A stretch of DNA of 64,000 nucleotides from Parelaphostrongylus tenuis (taxonomy: Eukaryota > Nematoda > Chromadorea > Rhabditida > Metastrongylidae): positions 1-64,000 of the forward strand of contig JAHQIW010005882.1 of assembly GCA_019055375.1 (NCBI GenBank). Direction: 5' to 3'. Positions 21,070 to 31,194 of the stretch are shown here, in pieces. Numbering within the stretch: the first letter of the stretch is position 1; the number at the start of each line of letters is the position of its first letter. Position numbers and translations under genes: made by a program. The notes below the pieces were generated by a model that was given only the letters and a program-made list of their open reading frames with translations, did no database searches and had not been told where the DNA came from.

Positions 21070-21900
21070 CTTCTTGCTCGCTGCACATTTCTTCATTGGA
21101 GCATTAGTAACCATAAGAAAGTTCAAATCTCTGGCTATAGTTCTAGTTCTTTTGCTGGTTTTTCAAAATACCCTTTTATAACATCAGCATCCAGAATAAG
21201 TTTTGTCTCACACTCACCTTTCGTCTTCATTTTTATCGCGCGTATAAAGCACTGGAAGCACGAGAAGCATATCAGCTTCCAGAGAACTTTCCTTACTATT
21301 AGAATCTTCGTTTTTATCTGAAGTTTCTATCGATGGAGTGAAAAAATCTCCAATTGAATAACAGTATTTCGAAAGCGATTGGTCACCATCGCTCCGTGAG
21401 TTGGCCAGTTAAGAAAGTCGCGGAAAAGGTTCATGGCTGAGTAGTATGTGAAACGAAACCAAGCCACAGCGAGCGACGACTTGTTATCAGAATAGTCGTA
21501 TGATCCACATCGTAACTCGATAGTGATCTGCCGCACTATTTGTTCAAACGTTGGCAATTAATGTTATTTTACTGAGGATTTTTTCTCCGCATCGATGGAA
21601 ACTTCAGATAGAAACGCATTGTTCTGATACAAGGAAAAATTCTCTATACACTAGCATGCTGTTCGTGCTTCCAGAGATTTATACTCGTGGTGAAAAAAAG
21701 GTCATAGGCGAGTGAGGAACAAAGTTCGACGCTACAACGTTAGAAAAGGGTATTTTGAAAAGCCGGCAACATAGATTTGTAGCCGGCGATTTTGATCCAA
21801 TGATTACTAACACTCCTATGAAAATTTCCTCTCCAGCGAATAAGATAGGCTTAAAAATTTGTCGCCGACCTAACATATAAATACCTAGAATTGTTCTAAC
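21070..21900. repeat. F1 foldback element
   Basis: Left arm 21075-21220 contains GGTTTTTCAAAATACCCTTT, the inverse of AAAGGGTATTTTGAAAAGCC in the right arm near 21750. The right arm ends ACTCCTATGAAAATTTCC then TCTCCAGCGAATAAG. Confidence 0.75.
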
Positions 21901-22039
21901 ATCTATAACAACGGCATAGTTGTGTTGCACTTTTCCAACATTTTCTTTAGTTCAGTTATTTTACGTACATCGTCGACGACTCTCTATAAGGAGTGTAACG
22001 CTCCCGAGAGAACTGGCTATAAAAAGATCGACGGACGAC

Positions 22040-22102
22040 GGGTTCTGCCCGACTGACGAGTCTGTAACGACGAGACACGTGTATCGGGCTGTACAAGAGC
22101 CC
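22040..22102 (+). ncRNA. Type I hammerhead ribozyme, copy B (core damaged)
   Basis: Same fold as copy A. The core reads CTGACGA, which is tolerated because position 7 is variable, but GAGA replaces GAAA. That changes an invariant adenine, so cleavage should be lost. Stem I keeps full pairing by a compensating change (GCCCGA with TCGGGC), and the site is GTA. Confidence 0.75.
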
Positions 22103-22359
22103 TTACCAGACCACATGATATGTTGGCTCAAATAATGATGAAAGGATATATTGAAATTTGAGCGTGGTTTAAACAAAGCACACGAGATAAAGGTATAATT
22201 ATGATTGAAGTACAAGCCAATGAGCAATCGAGTGTACAACACTCTGTGTTAGGTGAATGTTTCACCTGACATAGAGTGTAAAGCGTGCGTCGTCGATAAC
22301 TATATATAAGGAGTGTGACGCTCCCGAGAGAACTGATTATAAAAAGATCGACAGACGAC

Positions 22360-22422
22360 GGGTTCTGCCCGGCTGATGAGTCTCTAAGGACGAAACACGT
22401 GTCTCGGGCTGTACAAGAGCCC
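22360..22422 (+). ncRNA. Type I hammerhead ribozyme, copy C (predicted active)
   Basis: Core CTGATGA and GAAA intact. Stem II is GTCT-CTAA-GGAC. Stem I and the minimal ACAC/GTGT stem III are as in copy A; the site is GTC. Confidence 0.85.
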
Positions 22423-22464
22423 TTACCAGACCACATGACATGTTGGCTTAAATAATGATGAAAA

Positions 22465-22530
22465 GAAGATGAAACCCTCAACAGGATTGATCATGAACGA
22501 GAGCTTTATTCTTAGTCCTTTCATTTGATG
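22465..22530 (+). repeat. S1 SINE 3' fragment
   Basis: CAACAGGATTGATCATGAAC and GAGAGCTTTATTCTTAGTCC match the 3' end of S1. It abuts the ribozyme element's tail. Confidence 0.5.
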
Positions 22531-22654
22531 GCGCAAGATAAAAACATATAGATAAGCAATTAAGTAAATGAAAGTTTTAGTACAAGGTTTCGATAGTTCG
22601 GCACATAACCAGGGAGATAACAAGAATGTTTGAAAGAAAAACAACATAAACTAC

Positions 22655-22723
22655 CTGTGCACCGCGCCGTCGTGTTCTATTCACATTATCCATTACGGCA
22701 TCTGCTTCGTCTACAATTTCAGC
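22655..22723 (-). CDS. Candidate internal exon, unknown gene
   Basis: On the minus strand acceptor TGTTTATTCAG precedes 23 codons (AEIVDEADAVMDNVNRTRRR then GAQ) ended by CAG|GTAGTT, phase 0/0. A possible first exon lies upstream at about 22965 (MNDEEETGNA, with donor GCA|GTGATG in matching phase). Acidic then basic composition; no domain recognised. Confidence 0.4.
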
Positions 22724-22803
22724 CTGAATAAACACTATAAATGACTTTTGGACAAGAAACCATGCACATTAACAAAGGTTGATGTGGTAATCCTTGAAAT
22801 ATC

Positions 22804-23010
22804 ATGGTTGAGGTCGCGCTGAAAACCACTGTGACCGAAATACTGACTGAATTCCGTAATGATGTGCGTATGCACAACACTTGGGATGGAGTTGAACCAT
22901 CGTCATTCACATCCGTGGGCGCGAGCTCATCACTGCATTACCAGTCTCCTCTTCATCGTTCATACTCTAGTAGGTCTAGGCCTGTACAACAGACACATGT
23001 TAGGAGAAGT
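22804..23010 (+). CDS. Candidate coding frame, unknown (conflicts with the minus-strand exon model)
   Basis: An open frame from ATG 22804 reads MVEVALKTTVTEILTEFRND and later SSLHYQSPLHRSYSSRSRP before running into an S1 SINE at about 23015. Codon-like composition, no splice support. Only one of this and the opposite-strand model near 22900-22965 is likely to be right. Confidence 0.25.
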
Positions 23011-23014
23011 ATTG

Positions 23015-23315
23015 AGGGGATAAAAAGGATAAGGCTTTCGACATTGATCAATCCTCGAGGGATGCGCCATGCATTCGTCTCCATCTAGCATCGAAAGAGG
23101 TGAGTGAGTAACTGGCCTATACAATGACTTACAATAATCTATCGATACATCAGGTCAGTGCTGCTATCGTTCCAGATAAGTCTCGTAACAGTGCACAGAT
23201 CCCGGAGGGATGGGGCTTGGTGAGCCTTGAGCATGGGGTTGAACTATCGACCGTTTTAATGGAATAAGTGTATGGAGCAGAGCACCACTAACCTCTGCGC
23301 CACACGCGTTTCTAC
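23015..23315 (-). mobile_element. S1 tRNA-derived SINE
   Basis: A near-full reverse copy. It has GACATTGATCAATCCTCGAG, ATCAGGTCAGTGCTGCTATC, a B-box complement GGGGTTGAACTATCGAC and a head complement near 23285-23312. Confidence 0.8.
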
Positions 23316-24000
23316 GAGAATTATTGATGAACAAACTGACACGACACCCGCATCACCTGTAACCCTTTTTTTAACCATCAGGAGACATCAGAGTATAAAA
23401 GTTTAGGCTCTGTTTCTCTATCAAATGTCTGATCTCCAGTGCTCTCTACTCATTCAAATCGCAGGGAAGCATTAGAATTATAGTACTGAGCACTTATTGA
23501 ACGACCACACCACCCTCAGAAATCGATTCTCAGACACTCCAAAGCAGGCGTGGGGTTTATCAACAAAGTTAGCCACGGTTCCAATTCTTCGACCTAATCC
23601 ATACGTAATATACAATATATAAGAGGGTGATTCTTCCGAGCCGAGTATCCGCAAATTGAACTTTTTACGCATCTCTTCCCACGATGTTGTAAAAGTCGTT
23701 TTCCAACTATATTTTCATATTTTTTACAGTGTACGACTTAGCGTAGAACTTACATAGAAGTGATTGCAGTCAGTTTTGCGGGGCCTGTGCGTTAGTTCCA
23801 TTCTTGAACCATGGATCTACGTAACATATCAAAAAGTAGTTATGTGTAAGAAAATTAAGCGTTTTTTTTTGTTCCAATCACGTCTATGGAAGAACTTTCA
23901 AAACTAGTCGACACTAAAAAATCTGCCCTGAAGAGTAGTGATGAGGGATCAAAACAGCAACATTCTTCCCAATAATCAGTACATCAGCAACCACTCGGCA
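23316..24000. other. No feature recognised
   Basis: AT-rich; nothing supported on either strand. Confidence 0.35.
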
Positions 24001-24384
24001 CTACGGACTGCTCGCCAAGCGCGGCGAGTCGGGGCTAACGCCGTGTTTTTCTCGCACCCAAACGTTAAATTCACAAGTAACCGGACTTGATTCACGCAGA
24101 GTCCCCAAGGATCCCTTAAAACTGGCAAAAGTGGAAAGAATATGTTGAAATTCAATGGATCCCGATAGATGAACACAATTCATAACAAATGGACCTTTGA
24201 ACATTCCCTGACCCACAAAATCCGCACAATAACAAAATCGGCGAACTTAGTTCAACAAGTTGTAAACCAACCTGAAGAATATCTTCCACAATATCCTCAA
24301 GCAATCAACACCGACAAGCTCGTAGGTAGGATCACTATCCTCAGCAGAAACAATGCGCTGAACCATAGCTAAGTTATAGTCACA
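24001..24384 (-). CDS. Two phase-matched C-terminal exons of an unknown gene
   Basis: Exon 24384-24272 follows acceptor TTTACTTTCAG and reads CDYNLAMVQRIVSAEDSDPT then YELVGVDCLRILWKIFF, ending TTCAG|GTTGGT (phase 2). Exon 24121-24001 follows CTTTTGCCAG, enters in phase 2 and reads FKGSLGTLRESSPVTCEFN, VWVREKHGVSPDSP and a TAG at 24003-24001. The 150-bp intron and matching phase make this a credible gene end. The first exon looks helical (LVGVDCLRILWKIF). I thought of a katanin p80 con80-type repeat but cannot support it. Possible upstream exons are at 26741-26834 and 27915-28145, separated by transposon debris. Confidence 0.55.
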
Positions 24385-24485
24385 CTGAAAGTAAAGATTG
24401 ACAGTTAATGATTAATAAGCTACTATGGATGCTGTGAAAAGATAACCACATGACTCAACGACATTATCCACCAATATTGAGCAAT

Positions 24486-24580
24486 ATGCAAAACTTCGAA
24501 CTTCGAGCGGGGGATAAACTCTCGATCTCTCCTTTGCCAGGAGCGCGTAATAACCTCTGGACTACCCGGGCTCTTATTCT
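24486..24580 (-). repeat. S2 tRNA-like fragment
   Basis: On the minus strand TAGTCCAGAGGTTATTACGC is an A-box region and the tail GTTTTGCATATTGCTC matches S2 ends. A second B-box piece (GCGGGTTCAACTCCCGAC) lies at about 24728-24746 on the plus strand. Confidence 0.5.
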
Positions 24581-24829
24581 TCCAGCATTCTTTCTACAAT
24601 ACAAAATATTGATTCTCTCAGCAACCAGACGTCAATGGCTTGGTCAGGGACGCACATATCGCCAAGGAATCTAGTTACTAGTTACAGTGATTAGCGAACC
24701 CTTCCCACTTTCTTTGAGGCATGAGACGCGGGTTCAACTCCCGACAAAGTTTATAGTTTTGCAAACAACATTACTGGATTTATAGGAAGTGATCTCATAA
24801 TTTCTTTCGCACTTCGACACTTTTGTTAT

Positions 24830-25120
24830 TTGAATTGTATTCAATTGAAGAGATATACTAACCAAATAATCATCGTCAACACCGGAGATATACAGCCATT
24901 TGCTGGGCACAGACTGGAGCCCTCCGCCCAGTAAGAAACGACGCTGGAAACCAAAGAAGTTGGTAAGGCCACTTTTGAGCTGGTTGCAGATTTTGAAGTT
25001 CTAATCAGCGCAAATGCTGCTCTAGAGAGCGGCAGAGATAATTATGCGATGGAGCTTATCAGGGCTATACGATGGATGTGGCACCGCGACCCAGCCCAGC
25101 TTCGCCAAATCGTGGTGTGT
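24830..25120 (-). pseudogene. mariner transposase C-terminal fragment
   Basis: The minus strand reads DLAKLGWVAVPHPSYSPDKL, a frame change, APSHNYLCRSLEQHLR, a stop, then PASFLTGRRAPVCAQQM. This matches the mariner LGW...HPPYSPDLAPSDYHLFRSLEQHLR block and C-terminus. The D-Y residues read HNY, so the catalytic aspartate is lost. Confidence 0.75.
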
Positions 25121-25194
25121 CAATTTTTCAGTATAGTGTTTTCGGTCGATGCGTGGGATACCCATCGAGATATCATTTTGGTGATCCATTTCAT

Positions 25195-25350
25195 TCGGCC
25201 CTTTGAGGACGACATGATACGTTTTGTATCAAGCCGCGCGACGTCAAATCGCACTCAGCTGCTGTGATGGCGCCGTCACGTCTCGTGGGAAAGCGACGGC
25301 GTGACATCGTCTGCTATCAACGCTGGTCCTCAAAGCGTTAGACGGCGAGC
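25195..25350. repeat. MITE with TTGAGGACC-type ends
   Basis: CTTTGAGGACGACATGATAC at one end and TCAACGCTGGTCCTCAAAG at the other. The family also lies at 31835-32025, 40455-40665 and 62310-62522. Confidence 0.6.
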
Positions 25351-25509
25351 GATGGCGCTACGGTAGTATTGATGTGTTCGCCCATTCATCAGTTATCAGA
25401 ACATTCTCCAACTTACCACAGCGTTTTGAGAACGACCGGACTTCAAATAGAGAAAACTGGTAAAACTATTGAACGAAAGTAATTCAGCGACCATCCAACA
25501 CTTATAACA

Positions 25510-25731
25510 TCACATAATTGCTAAAAAAGCGGTCAAATAGAACATTCTTCCGCATGGCATTGCCTTTTTGAATTCTTCCAACATGACACGTAGTGGCGTG
25601 TCTTCCATAACGAAACGTAGAGGATATTGGTGATAACCACTAACTGTCTATATAGTGAAGTTGTCGTCCGCATCTATTAACGCAAGATTTTGACGAACAA
25701 TAGTGACATCACACTGTTTTGATCTCCCAGA
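25510..25731 (-). pseudogene. Coding-like frame with one internal stop, unknown
   Basis: 74 codons on the minus strand: SGRSKQCDVTIVRQNLALID then ADDNFTI, TAG, TVSGYHQYPLRFVMEDTPLR and VMLEEFKKAMPCGRMF, ending TGA at 25512-25510. The TAG could be part of an acceptor (TATATAG|ACAG), making it an exon. It lies between the candidate exons at 24272-24384 and 26741-26834 on the same strand. Confidence 0.35.
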
Positions 25732-25739
25732 CTACTACG

Positions 25740-26735
25740 GATAGATTTACTAGAGAGAGGGAAAAAGATGAAATGATTTGGTAATTTTCCATTATCTTCA
25801 CCCTCATTTAGCCCTTTGTGAAAACGCGTTTTCTAGCTCTTATTGGACTTATAGTAGTCTTTCTAGATCTTGAATCTCGAAACAATTCAATGATGTAGTT
25901 TGTCTTTGAAATGGCCTTCTAACTACGCTGTCACGATAGAAATAAAACTATTTTTCACACTCAAGCATCGCCCGCCAAGCTAACCCTTTTCAAGACTTTC
26001 AGTAACCATTCAATAGTTTAAATCCTGGAGACTTCAATGGAAAACTCGTATTTCGAAAAAAAAAACTTCTCAATGTGCTCTAACTTCTGGAAGTAAGTTG
26101 GGTTTCGCACTCGGCGCGCAATCTTTGCTCCTGTATTTGGACAGAACTTCGCAGCAAGGGCACAAAGCCACAGCGCTTTTTGCAACATATCGATAACCTA
26201 CGAGACTCAGCATTCATTGGCTTCTACAGTACAGTAAAAAGTTATTTTAACAAACAAAGTTACCACTGGATTCAGCAAGATCGGAGCTGTCGAACGATTA
26301 CCAAAACTTTAGAGGAAAGCTTGGTTCAGCGAGAAATCCTTGAGTGTATAAGATAATTTTACTTTCACTGTGAGAGCGCATTAGTAAAACCGTTCTAAAA
26401 ATAAAGTATCCTTTCAGAATTGTTGAGATTTCGGCTATCGAAAGGTAATTGAATCTCTGAGAAAAATTAAAAAACGCATGTTCCCAAAGAGTCAAATTGC
26501 GGAGCGGACTTCAAAAGGTGGTCCAAGTTTACGAGATCCAATATTCTCCTATCTGCTACAGCGCACTCAAAATTTCTTTCTAAAAACCAAGCATACCACT
26601 AAAATTTTCAAAATTTGAGCGATCGTATGGTCACTAAAATATCGAGATAGATTAAGAGACGCGTTTTCCCAAGAGGCTGATAAATGCTGATGGTAACGAA
26701 AAAGTACCAGTGATTCTGTTTAGAAACATTGTTTC
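25740..26735. other. Repeat debris, no gene
   Basis: Several pieces share the GTTGTAGCAG...TTTCGCACTCGGCGCGCA family also seen at 35.7, 40.3, 49.0, 49.4 and 58.8 kb (here near 26095-26120 and 26450-26620). Open frames are short. Confidence 0.4.
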
Positions 26736-26740
26736 CATAC

Positions 26741-26834
26741 CACAAAATAATGGTATACGAGTGTACTCCAAACGGAGAATTTCCACAACAGTCTCCGTTT
26801 TTAATACGGTGGCAATTTGGAGCATGAAGACGCC
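26741..26834 (-). CDS. Candidate internal exon, unknown gene
   Basis: A very strong acceptor (TTTTTTTTGCAG) precedes 31 codons (GVFMLQIATVLKTETVVEIL then RLEYTRIPLFC) and the donor TGTG|GTATGG, phase 0 in and 1 out. Amphipathic and leucine-rich; no domain recognised. Same strand as 24001-24384 and 27915-28145. Confidence 0.45.
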
Positions 26835-26949
26835 CTGCAAAAAAAATTGGAGAAGAAATCTTCTAATCTTTTGACGTTTCGCAGTGCCAAGATGTTATAA
26901 ATGTACATCCAAGAGTACTGAGTAGTATGCAAAACATACTATCTAGAGC

Positions 26950-27210
26950 GGTAGTTGCCAGTGTTTCACCCATAGCGCATACCACCGCTGCCACCGCTCT
27001 ATTCTGATTAGCCGTCAGCTTACGCCGGTTTGAAACTGATATGCAATTACTCGACCGAACGCGTTAAAGGTTAGTTGCTAACAGCTTCGTTGATTTATAT
27101 CGAAGAAAGAGTGTAGAAGAGCGATAGGTGTACAAGTAGCACGCACCCTTTGCATGGGTAGCGAATGGGTTCAAGTCCCTATTCAAGTCGAATTCTGCGT
27201 ACTACGCAAC
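26950..27210 (+). repeat. S2-type tRNA-like repeat
   Basis: AGGTGTACAAGTAGCACGC and ATGGGTTCAAGTCCC act as A- and B-box-like parts. The left side contains GTTAGTTGCTAACAGC like the hairpin repeat at 10330-10640. Confidence 0.5.
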
Positions 27211-27349
27211 ACTCCTAGCTGGATAATTATAACATTTTAGCATTGCTTAAAAGCAGTAGGAATAGACATTCAAATAGATACCACATTTATTACGTCGTTC
27301 CATAAGTTTTGCCACTAGAGCAATAAATAACAAATTTATCAATCAGCGG

Positions 27350-27790
27350 TAATTAGAATTGTATGATTATGGTATCGTTCAAATGCGCATTTTCTCGCGA
27401 ACATTCTCTTACCCATACTTCCTCTAAGACGGAACCGTCTTGGGAACAAATTCGCTGGTTACTCATGCACATGGTGGAAAGGGAAAATGGCAGTGAGGCA
27501 AAGCGCAGGATTAATGGAGCTTGGGGCAACGAGGTGATTGCAGAAAGGACAGTTAGGAAGTGGTTCGCGAAGTTCAATGCTGGAGAGAGCAGCGTGGAGG
27601 ATCAGTCGCACTCGGGCTGTTCACAGAAAGCTCCACTAAGTTTGCGCGCCGATTCACTAACATTTTCTACCACAAGCTATTGGTGCATGAGTAGCAAGCG
27701 AATTTGTTCCCAAGACAGCTCCATTTCGAATGTACGTATAAGCAGATTGTAACCAAAATGTTCACAAGAAAATGCGCAATTTAGAAAGAT
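27350..27790 (+). mobile_element. mariner-derived foldback with HTH fragment
   Basis: The left side reads LLMHMVERENGSEAKRRING then AWGNEVIAERTVRKWFAKF on plus. The right side carries the inverse of the leader (TGCATGAGTAGCAAGCGAAT, then AAAATGTTCACAAGAAAATG against CATTTTCTCGCGAACATTCT). So a mariner 5' end is present twice, head to head, around part of the HTH. No catalytic domain. Confidence 0.75.
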
Positions 27791-27914
27791 AGCGAAATCA
27801 TGTGTTCTAATTACTTATGGTTGATAAATTGGTGTTATGGCTCTACTGATAAGACTATGGAACGACTAAATAGTGTTAAAAAGCAATACATTGCATGACT
27901 TACATCTATGCAAG

Positions 27915-28145
27915 TCATAACATCAGCGACCGTCTTATCACGGTTTCCAATGCACCTACTGGTATTTTCAGTCCTTCGACTAAACCCTCCTCATTACTCA
28001 TCTTGATTAGCTCCATAAGACGTTTACGATCATAGGATACGCCCTCCTCGCCAAGTACGAAGTCCAGAATCTTAACAGAGTTCGAATTTAGACTATTTGT
28101 AACACATCTAAGGCGTGCAAGATGCAATGTAGGAACGAGTGCCAT
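27915..28145 (-). CDS. Candidate exon or short ORF, unknown
   Basis: From ATG (28145) the frame reads MALVPTLHLARLRCVTNSLN then VKILDFVLGEEGVSYDRKRL and MELIKMSNEEGLVEGLKIPV, to TGA at 27915. The middle is strongly protein-like. Phase-0 donors (ACC|GTGATA or CCA|GTAGGT) would join it to the exon at 26834. Function unknown. Confidence 0.4.
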   Translation of the reverse strand: MALVPTLHLARLRCVTNSLNSNSVKILDFVLGEEGVSYDRKRLMELIKMSNEEGLVEGLKIPVGALETVIRRSLML

Positions 28146-28174
28146 CAAAAATGAAGTCTTTTATAGACGATACA

Positions 28175-28260
28175 ATTCAAGATGAACAGTGTTCTACGTC
28201 ATTCAAGAAGAAGACGACCAACGTGATGACGGGTCGTGTAATAAAGAAACACTTTACATG
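28175..28260 (+). repeat. Fragment of the 55-kb tandem repeat family
   Basis: CAGTGTTCTACGTCATTCAA and AGAAGAAGACGACC resemble CAGTATTCTACGACGTTCAT and its neighbours at 55640-55680. Confidence 0.4.
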
Positions 28261-28784
28261 CCCCGTTTCCACATTTTATTGAGTGAATTTCAGTGCATCC
28301 AAAATCGATTCGTCTCCTCGGATCTATTGCGTGCTTGGAAATTTCGCCTGGTGCATGAATATCGTAGAATACTGGCCGGGTAGATCTTCTTACAGCCTCG
28401 AGGGTCGCCAGGCCAGGAAATTTCCCAAGACGTTCATTGATGGATTGTCAGAGAGTATTCTGGTATCAATTTTGCACCGAGCATCATCAGCTACTCGACC
28501 ACCGCAGCCTATTCCTTAGAAATATACAGCTCGAAACAACAACCAGATGGGGCGCAAACCACAATATACGAGTGGATGACTGGTGAATGGAGAGAATAGC
28601 AGATTGGAGGACTGCTCAAGAGTATACTAGCAATTCCGATGGGGGGAACAGTAACAAGAATGTGGACGCGCTTAGAAAAACATCTCCGTTTGAAAAAAAA
28701 GCAGTTATTTATTGGTAACCATAGAATAATAACGACAGTCGTCCCTATAGAAAAAACAGATCCTTACGGAAGACGACATAAAGG

Positions 28785-29090
28785 ATAAAAAGAGAGAGAG
28801 CTGTAGCCGTTAGTGAATCCTTGAAGGATGCGTAATGCAAACATCCTTATCTGGCATCGTTTGGGGTGACTTTAATACCCCTATGGCCTTTACAACGTCT
28901 CGCAAAGCCGTACAAATAAATCCAGCTAGAGCTGCTATTTTCCCAAACAAGTTTGGTACCGATTCACCGACCCCCGAGAGATGGAAGGCTTCGTGAGCCT
29001 GGGCCACAGGAATGAACCGTCGACCATCGATCAGTCGACCACGTGTGTGTGTCGCAGAGCACCTCTAGCCACGGCGCCATACGCGTTCTG
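28785..29090 (-). mobile_element. S1 tRNA-derived SINE
   Basis: Reverse copy: GAATCCTTGAAGGATGCG, CCGACCCCCGAGAGATGGAA, then the B-box complement GGAATGAACCGTCGACC and head CACCTCTAGCCACGGCGCC. Confidence 0.8.
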
Positions 29091-29582
29091 GACGACGACA
29101 TGGAGGGAAAAATGCATGGTGGATAAGCGCGAACATGAGCAAATTGTGAAGATCGGTCAACGAGGCATCCAGTATCTATGCAATAGGGCATATCAACTAC
29201 AATGTCGAAGAATTAGTCAGAAAAAATGAGGAAGAAGGAATAACCTTAGATATCGGATAAGCTATTGGGAATGTAGCAATCATAGAAAATCGAGTAACCC
29301 AAATCGTATACGCACCAACGGAAAGACTTTTCCTAAAACGAATTAATATTGAGCATTAATTGAAAAAATGATTAGCCACTGAGTCAGAAAGTTGGAGTAA
29401 CAGATGATAATGAAGGACTTCGATTTGTAAGATAAACTTGTATCAAATCCAAAGCGTCAGATGTTTGTTTACATAGACCTTTCCTCTACTTCTTTGCGAC
29501 TCAATTCACTAGTAATAATCTTCTTTTTTCCAGAGAGTCACAAAAGAAACTGTGTTTACATTGCGTCAGAGCCATTCCCGAG

Positions 29583-29850
29583 GACTCATGTAGCGCAGTG
29601 GTTAGAGGGGCCCTACAACACATACATGCTGGAAGGTTTCCTCCCGCACTCAAAGTTCACCAAGCCATCCATCCGACTTGTCTGAGAGGATAACAGTGCT
29701 AATTTGATAGGTCGGTAAACACCACAAGTCATTGTAAAGCCAGATTATCATTTAATCGCCTCAACCGATGCTACGCATGGGGCCGAATGCATGACGCACC
29801 TTTCAGGGATTGACTAACGCCGTGAGTCTTATCCTTTCTGATCTTGGATC
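29583..29850 (+). mobile_element. S1 tRNA-derived SINE
   Basis: Forward copy starting with A box TAGCGCAGTGGTTAGAGG (29591). The B-box region is mutated; the body reads TTGTCTGAGAGGATAACAG and the 3' end GGGATTGACTAACGCCG. Confidence 0.8.
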
Positions 29851-29939
29851 ACTCCCAAATATAGCCTAAGTCATCAAATCGATCTAGTACCTCTGTGAAA
29901 ATGGTGGCCTTTGAAAAATCGCAGATATTTTCTGATAAC

Positions 29940-30240
29940 TAACTCTCTTGGGTTCGTGGATCCACCTCCTCTGCATCTCTAACCACCAGCGTGAGTACGC
30001 ATCAAATCTATTGTTGTATTATTTCAGCTGTATTGATGCTGTGATTTCCCTACTTATAAGGACATAATATATCTACATTTAACGAAACATAGGAAAGCAA
30101 CAACAATGATACAACTGAAATTAAAACAAAAATACATCCAATAGAGTGGCACTGCTCTATAGCCTTCTTTTCCGAAGAAAATTTCATGCACTGAAATCAA
30201 CGCATATGGAGGAAGATTGTTATAAAATGAGCTCCTCCAC
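29940..30240. repeat. MITE of the TTAACCCTTTCGG family, diverged
   Basis: TTGGGTTCGTGGATCCACCT at the left, ACAATGATACAACTGAAATT inside, in the same order as 41963-42177 and 60220-60476. The right end is degraded. Confidence 0.45.
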
Positions 30241-30249
30241 AAGAAACTA

Positions 30250-30515
30250 TTGAATTTTCTTAAAATCCAGATATACTTCCCCTACCTCAACATCTACCTC
30301 TATGGAACATATGCTTCGCTCTCATTTCCTTTCCACTCTCCAGTTCCCATTCGGAACAAAAACCTTGTGACACTGCTGGAAACTAAAAACATGTGCACGA
30401 CGTGGAAAGAGTTATGGCTGTCAAGGTTTACGACGGAAGTGAGTTCCATTATTGTGACAACAACAGAAAAGCAGGAATGCCTTTTGAGCATGTGTGATGT
30501 GGTAAAGCTTGAAAC
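30250..30515 (+). other. Open stretch with a weak coding-like segment
   Basis: A 112-codon frame covers 30250-30588. In another frame MAVKVYDGSEFHYCDNNRKA appears at about 30412. Neither has splice support. The 3' part overlaps an S1 SINE. Confidence 0.2.
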
Positions 30516-30519
30516 TCAC

Positions 30520-30775
30520 GGTCTTGGTTTATCTATCTCTAATGGATGCGTCATGCGTTCGTTTAAATTTCACCTTTACTTGATGTGACTGAATGTATAT
30601 CTACCCGGCCTTTACAGTAACTTGTTTTAGCCTGCCAATGTATCAAGTCAGTGCTGCTACCCTCTCAGAGAAGTCTCCTAGCAATTCACGGACCGCAGAA
30701 AATGGATGCTTAGTGAGCGATGGGTGCGGGATCACATAATCGACTACGTGTTTGTCGTGAGCAATTCAATTGCGG
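30520..30775 (-). mobile_element. S1 SINE, partial
   Basis: Reverse copy: AATGGATGCGTCATGCGTTC, ATGTATCAAGTCAGTGCTGC, GGGTGCGGGATCACATAATC. The head is degraded. Confidence 0.7.
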
Positions 30776-31194
30776 CCCACCCAATGTAGTATCTGGTAAT
30801 GGGGTTTCTCTTAAAGACGTTCGGAGCATATCGTAATCGTGCTGGGACTCAAAAGCTGCCAATCTAGTCTGTCAATTTAGTTTCATTTTATACGACACGT
30901 TACCCCAAATTCATGCCCCACAGAGGTCTTTCAACATTTCGCGTATTCTCGACTGCTGCACGACAGTTTTGTCTAGAATGCCTCTGTACTGACCACATTG
31001 AAATCGTCGCTATCATTTATCAAAGTTTACCTCAACAAAGATCCGTTCTGTACAAAAACCTCACCCGACTAGCGTCATGAAAGCGTCACAAAAATGTATC
31101 CTATTCATCAAAACTTTACCACTTTTATAGTAAAAATATCCTGTCAAAGCAAGGTCATCTCCGCCAGATCTTTCGATACCATAGAAGATAAAGA

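Larger units (their letters stand above)
21955..22465 (+). mobile_element. Hammerhead-bearing retroelement, copies B and C in head-to-tail order
   Basis: Two units in the same orientation with ribozyme cores 320 bp apart (22053 and 22373). B lacks the 5' hairpin; its tail runs to about 22170 (ends GAAATTTGAGCGTGG, the stretch found inverted beside copy A). C has the hairpin at 22239-22279, the TATA-like CTATATATAAGGAG and a tail to about 22460. Direct tandem units are what would arise from concatemeric RNA templates. Confidence 0.7.

Noticed and set aside
28155..28170. TATAAAAG just upstream of the minus-strand ATG at 28145
   Set aside because: Only about 15 nt from the ATG, too close to act as a TATA box for that start, and such motifs are common in AT-rich DNA.
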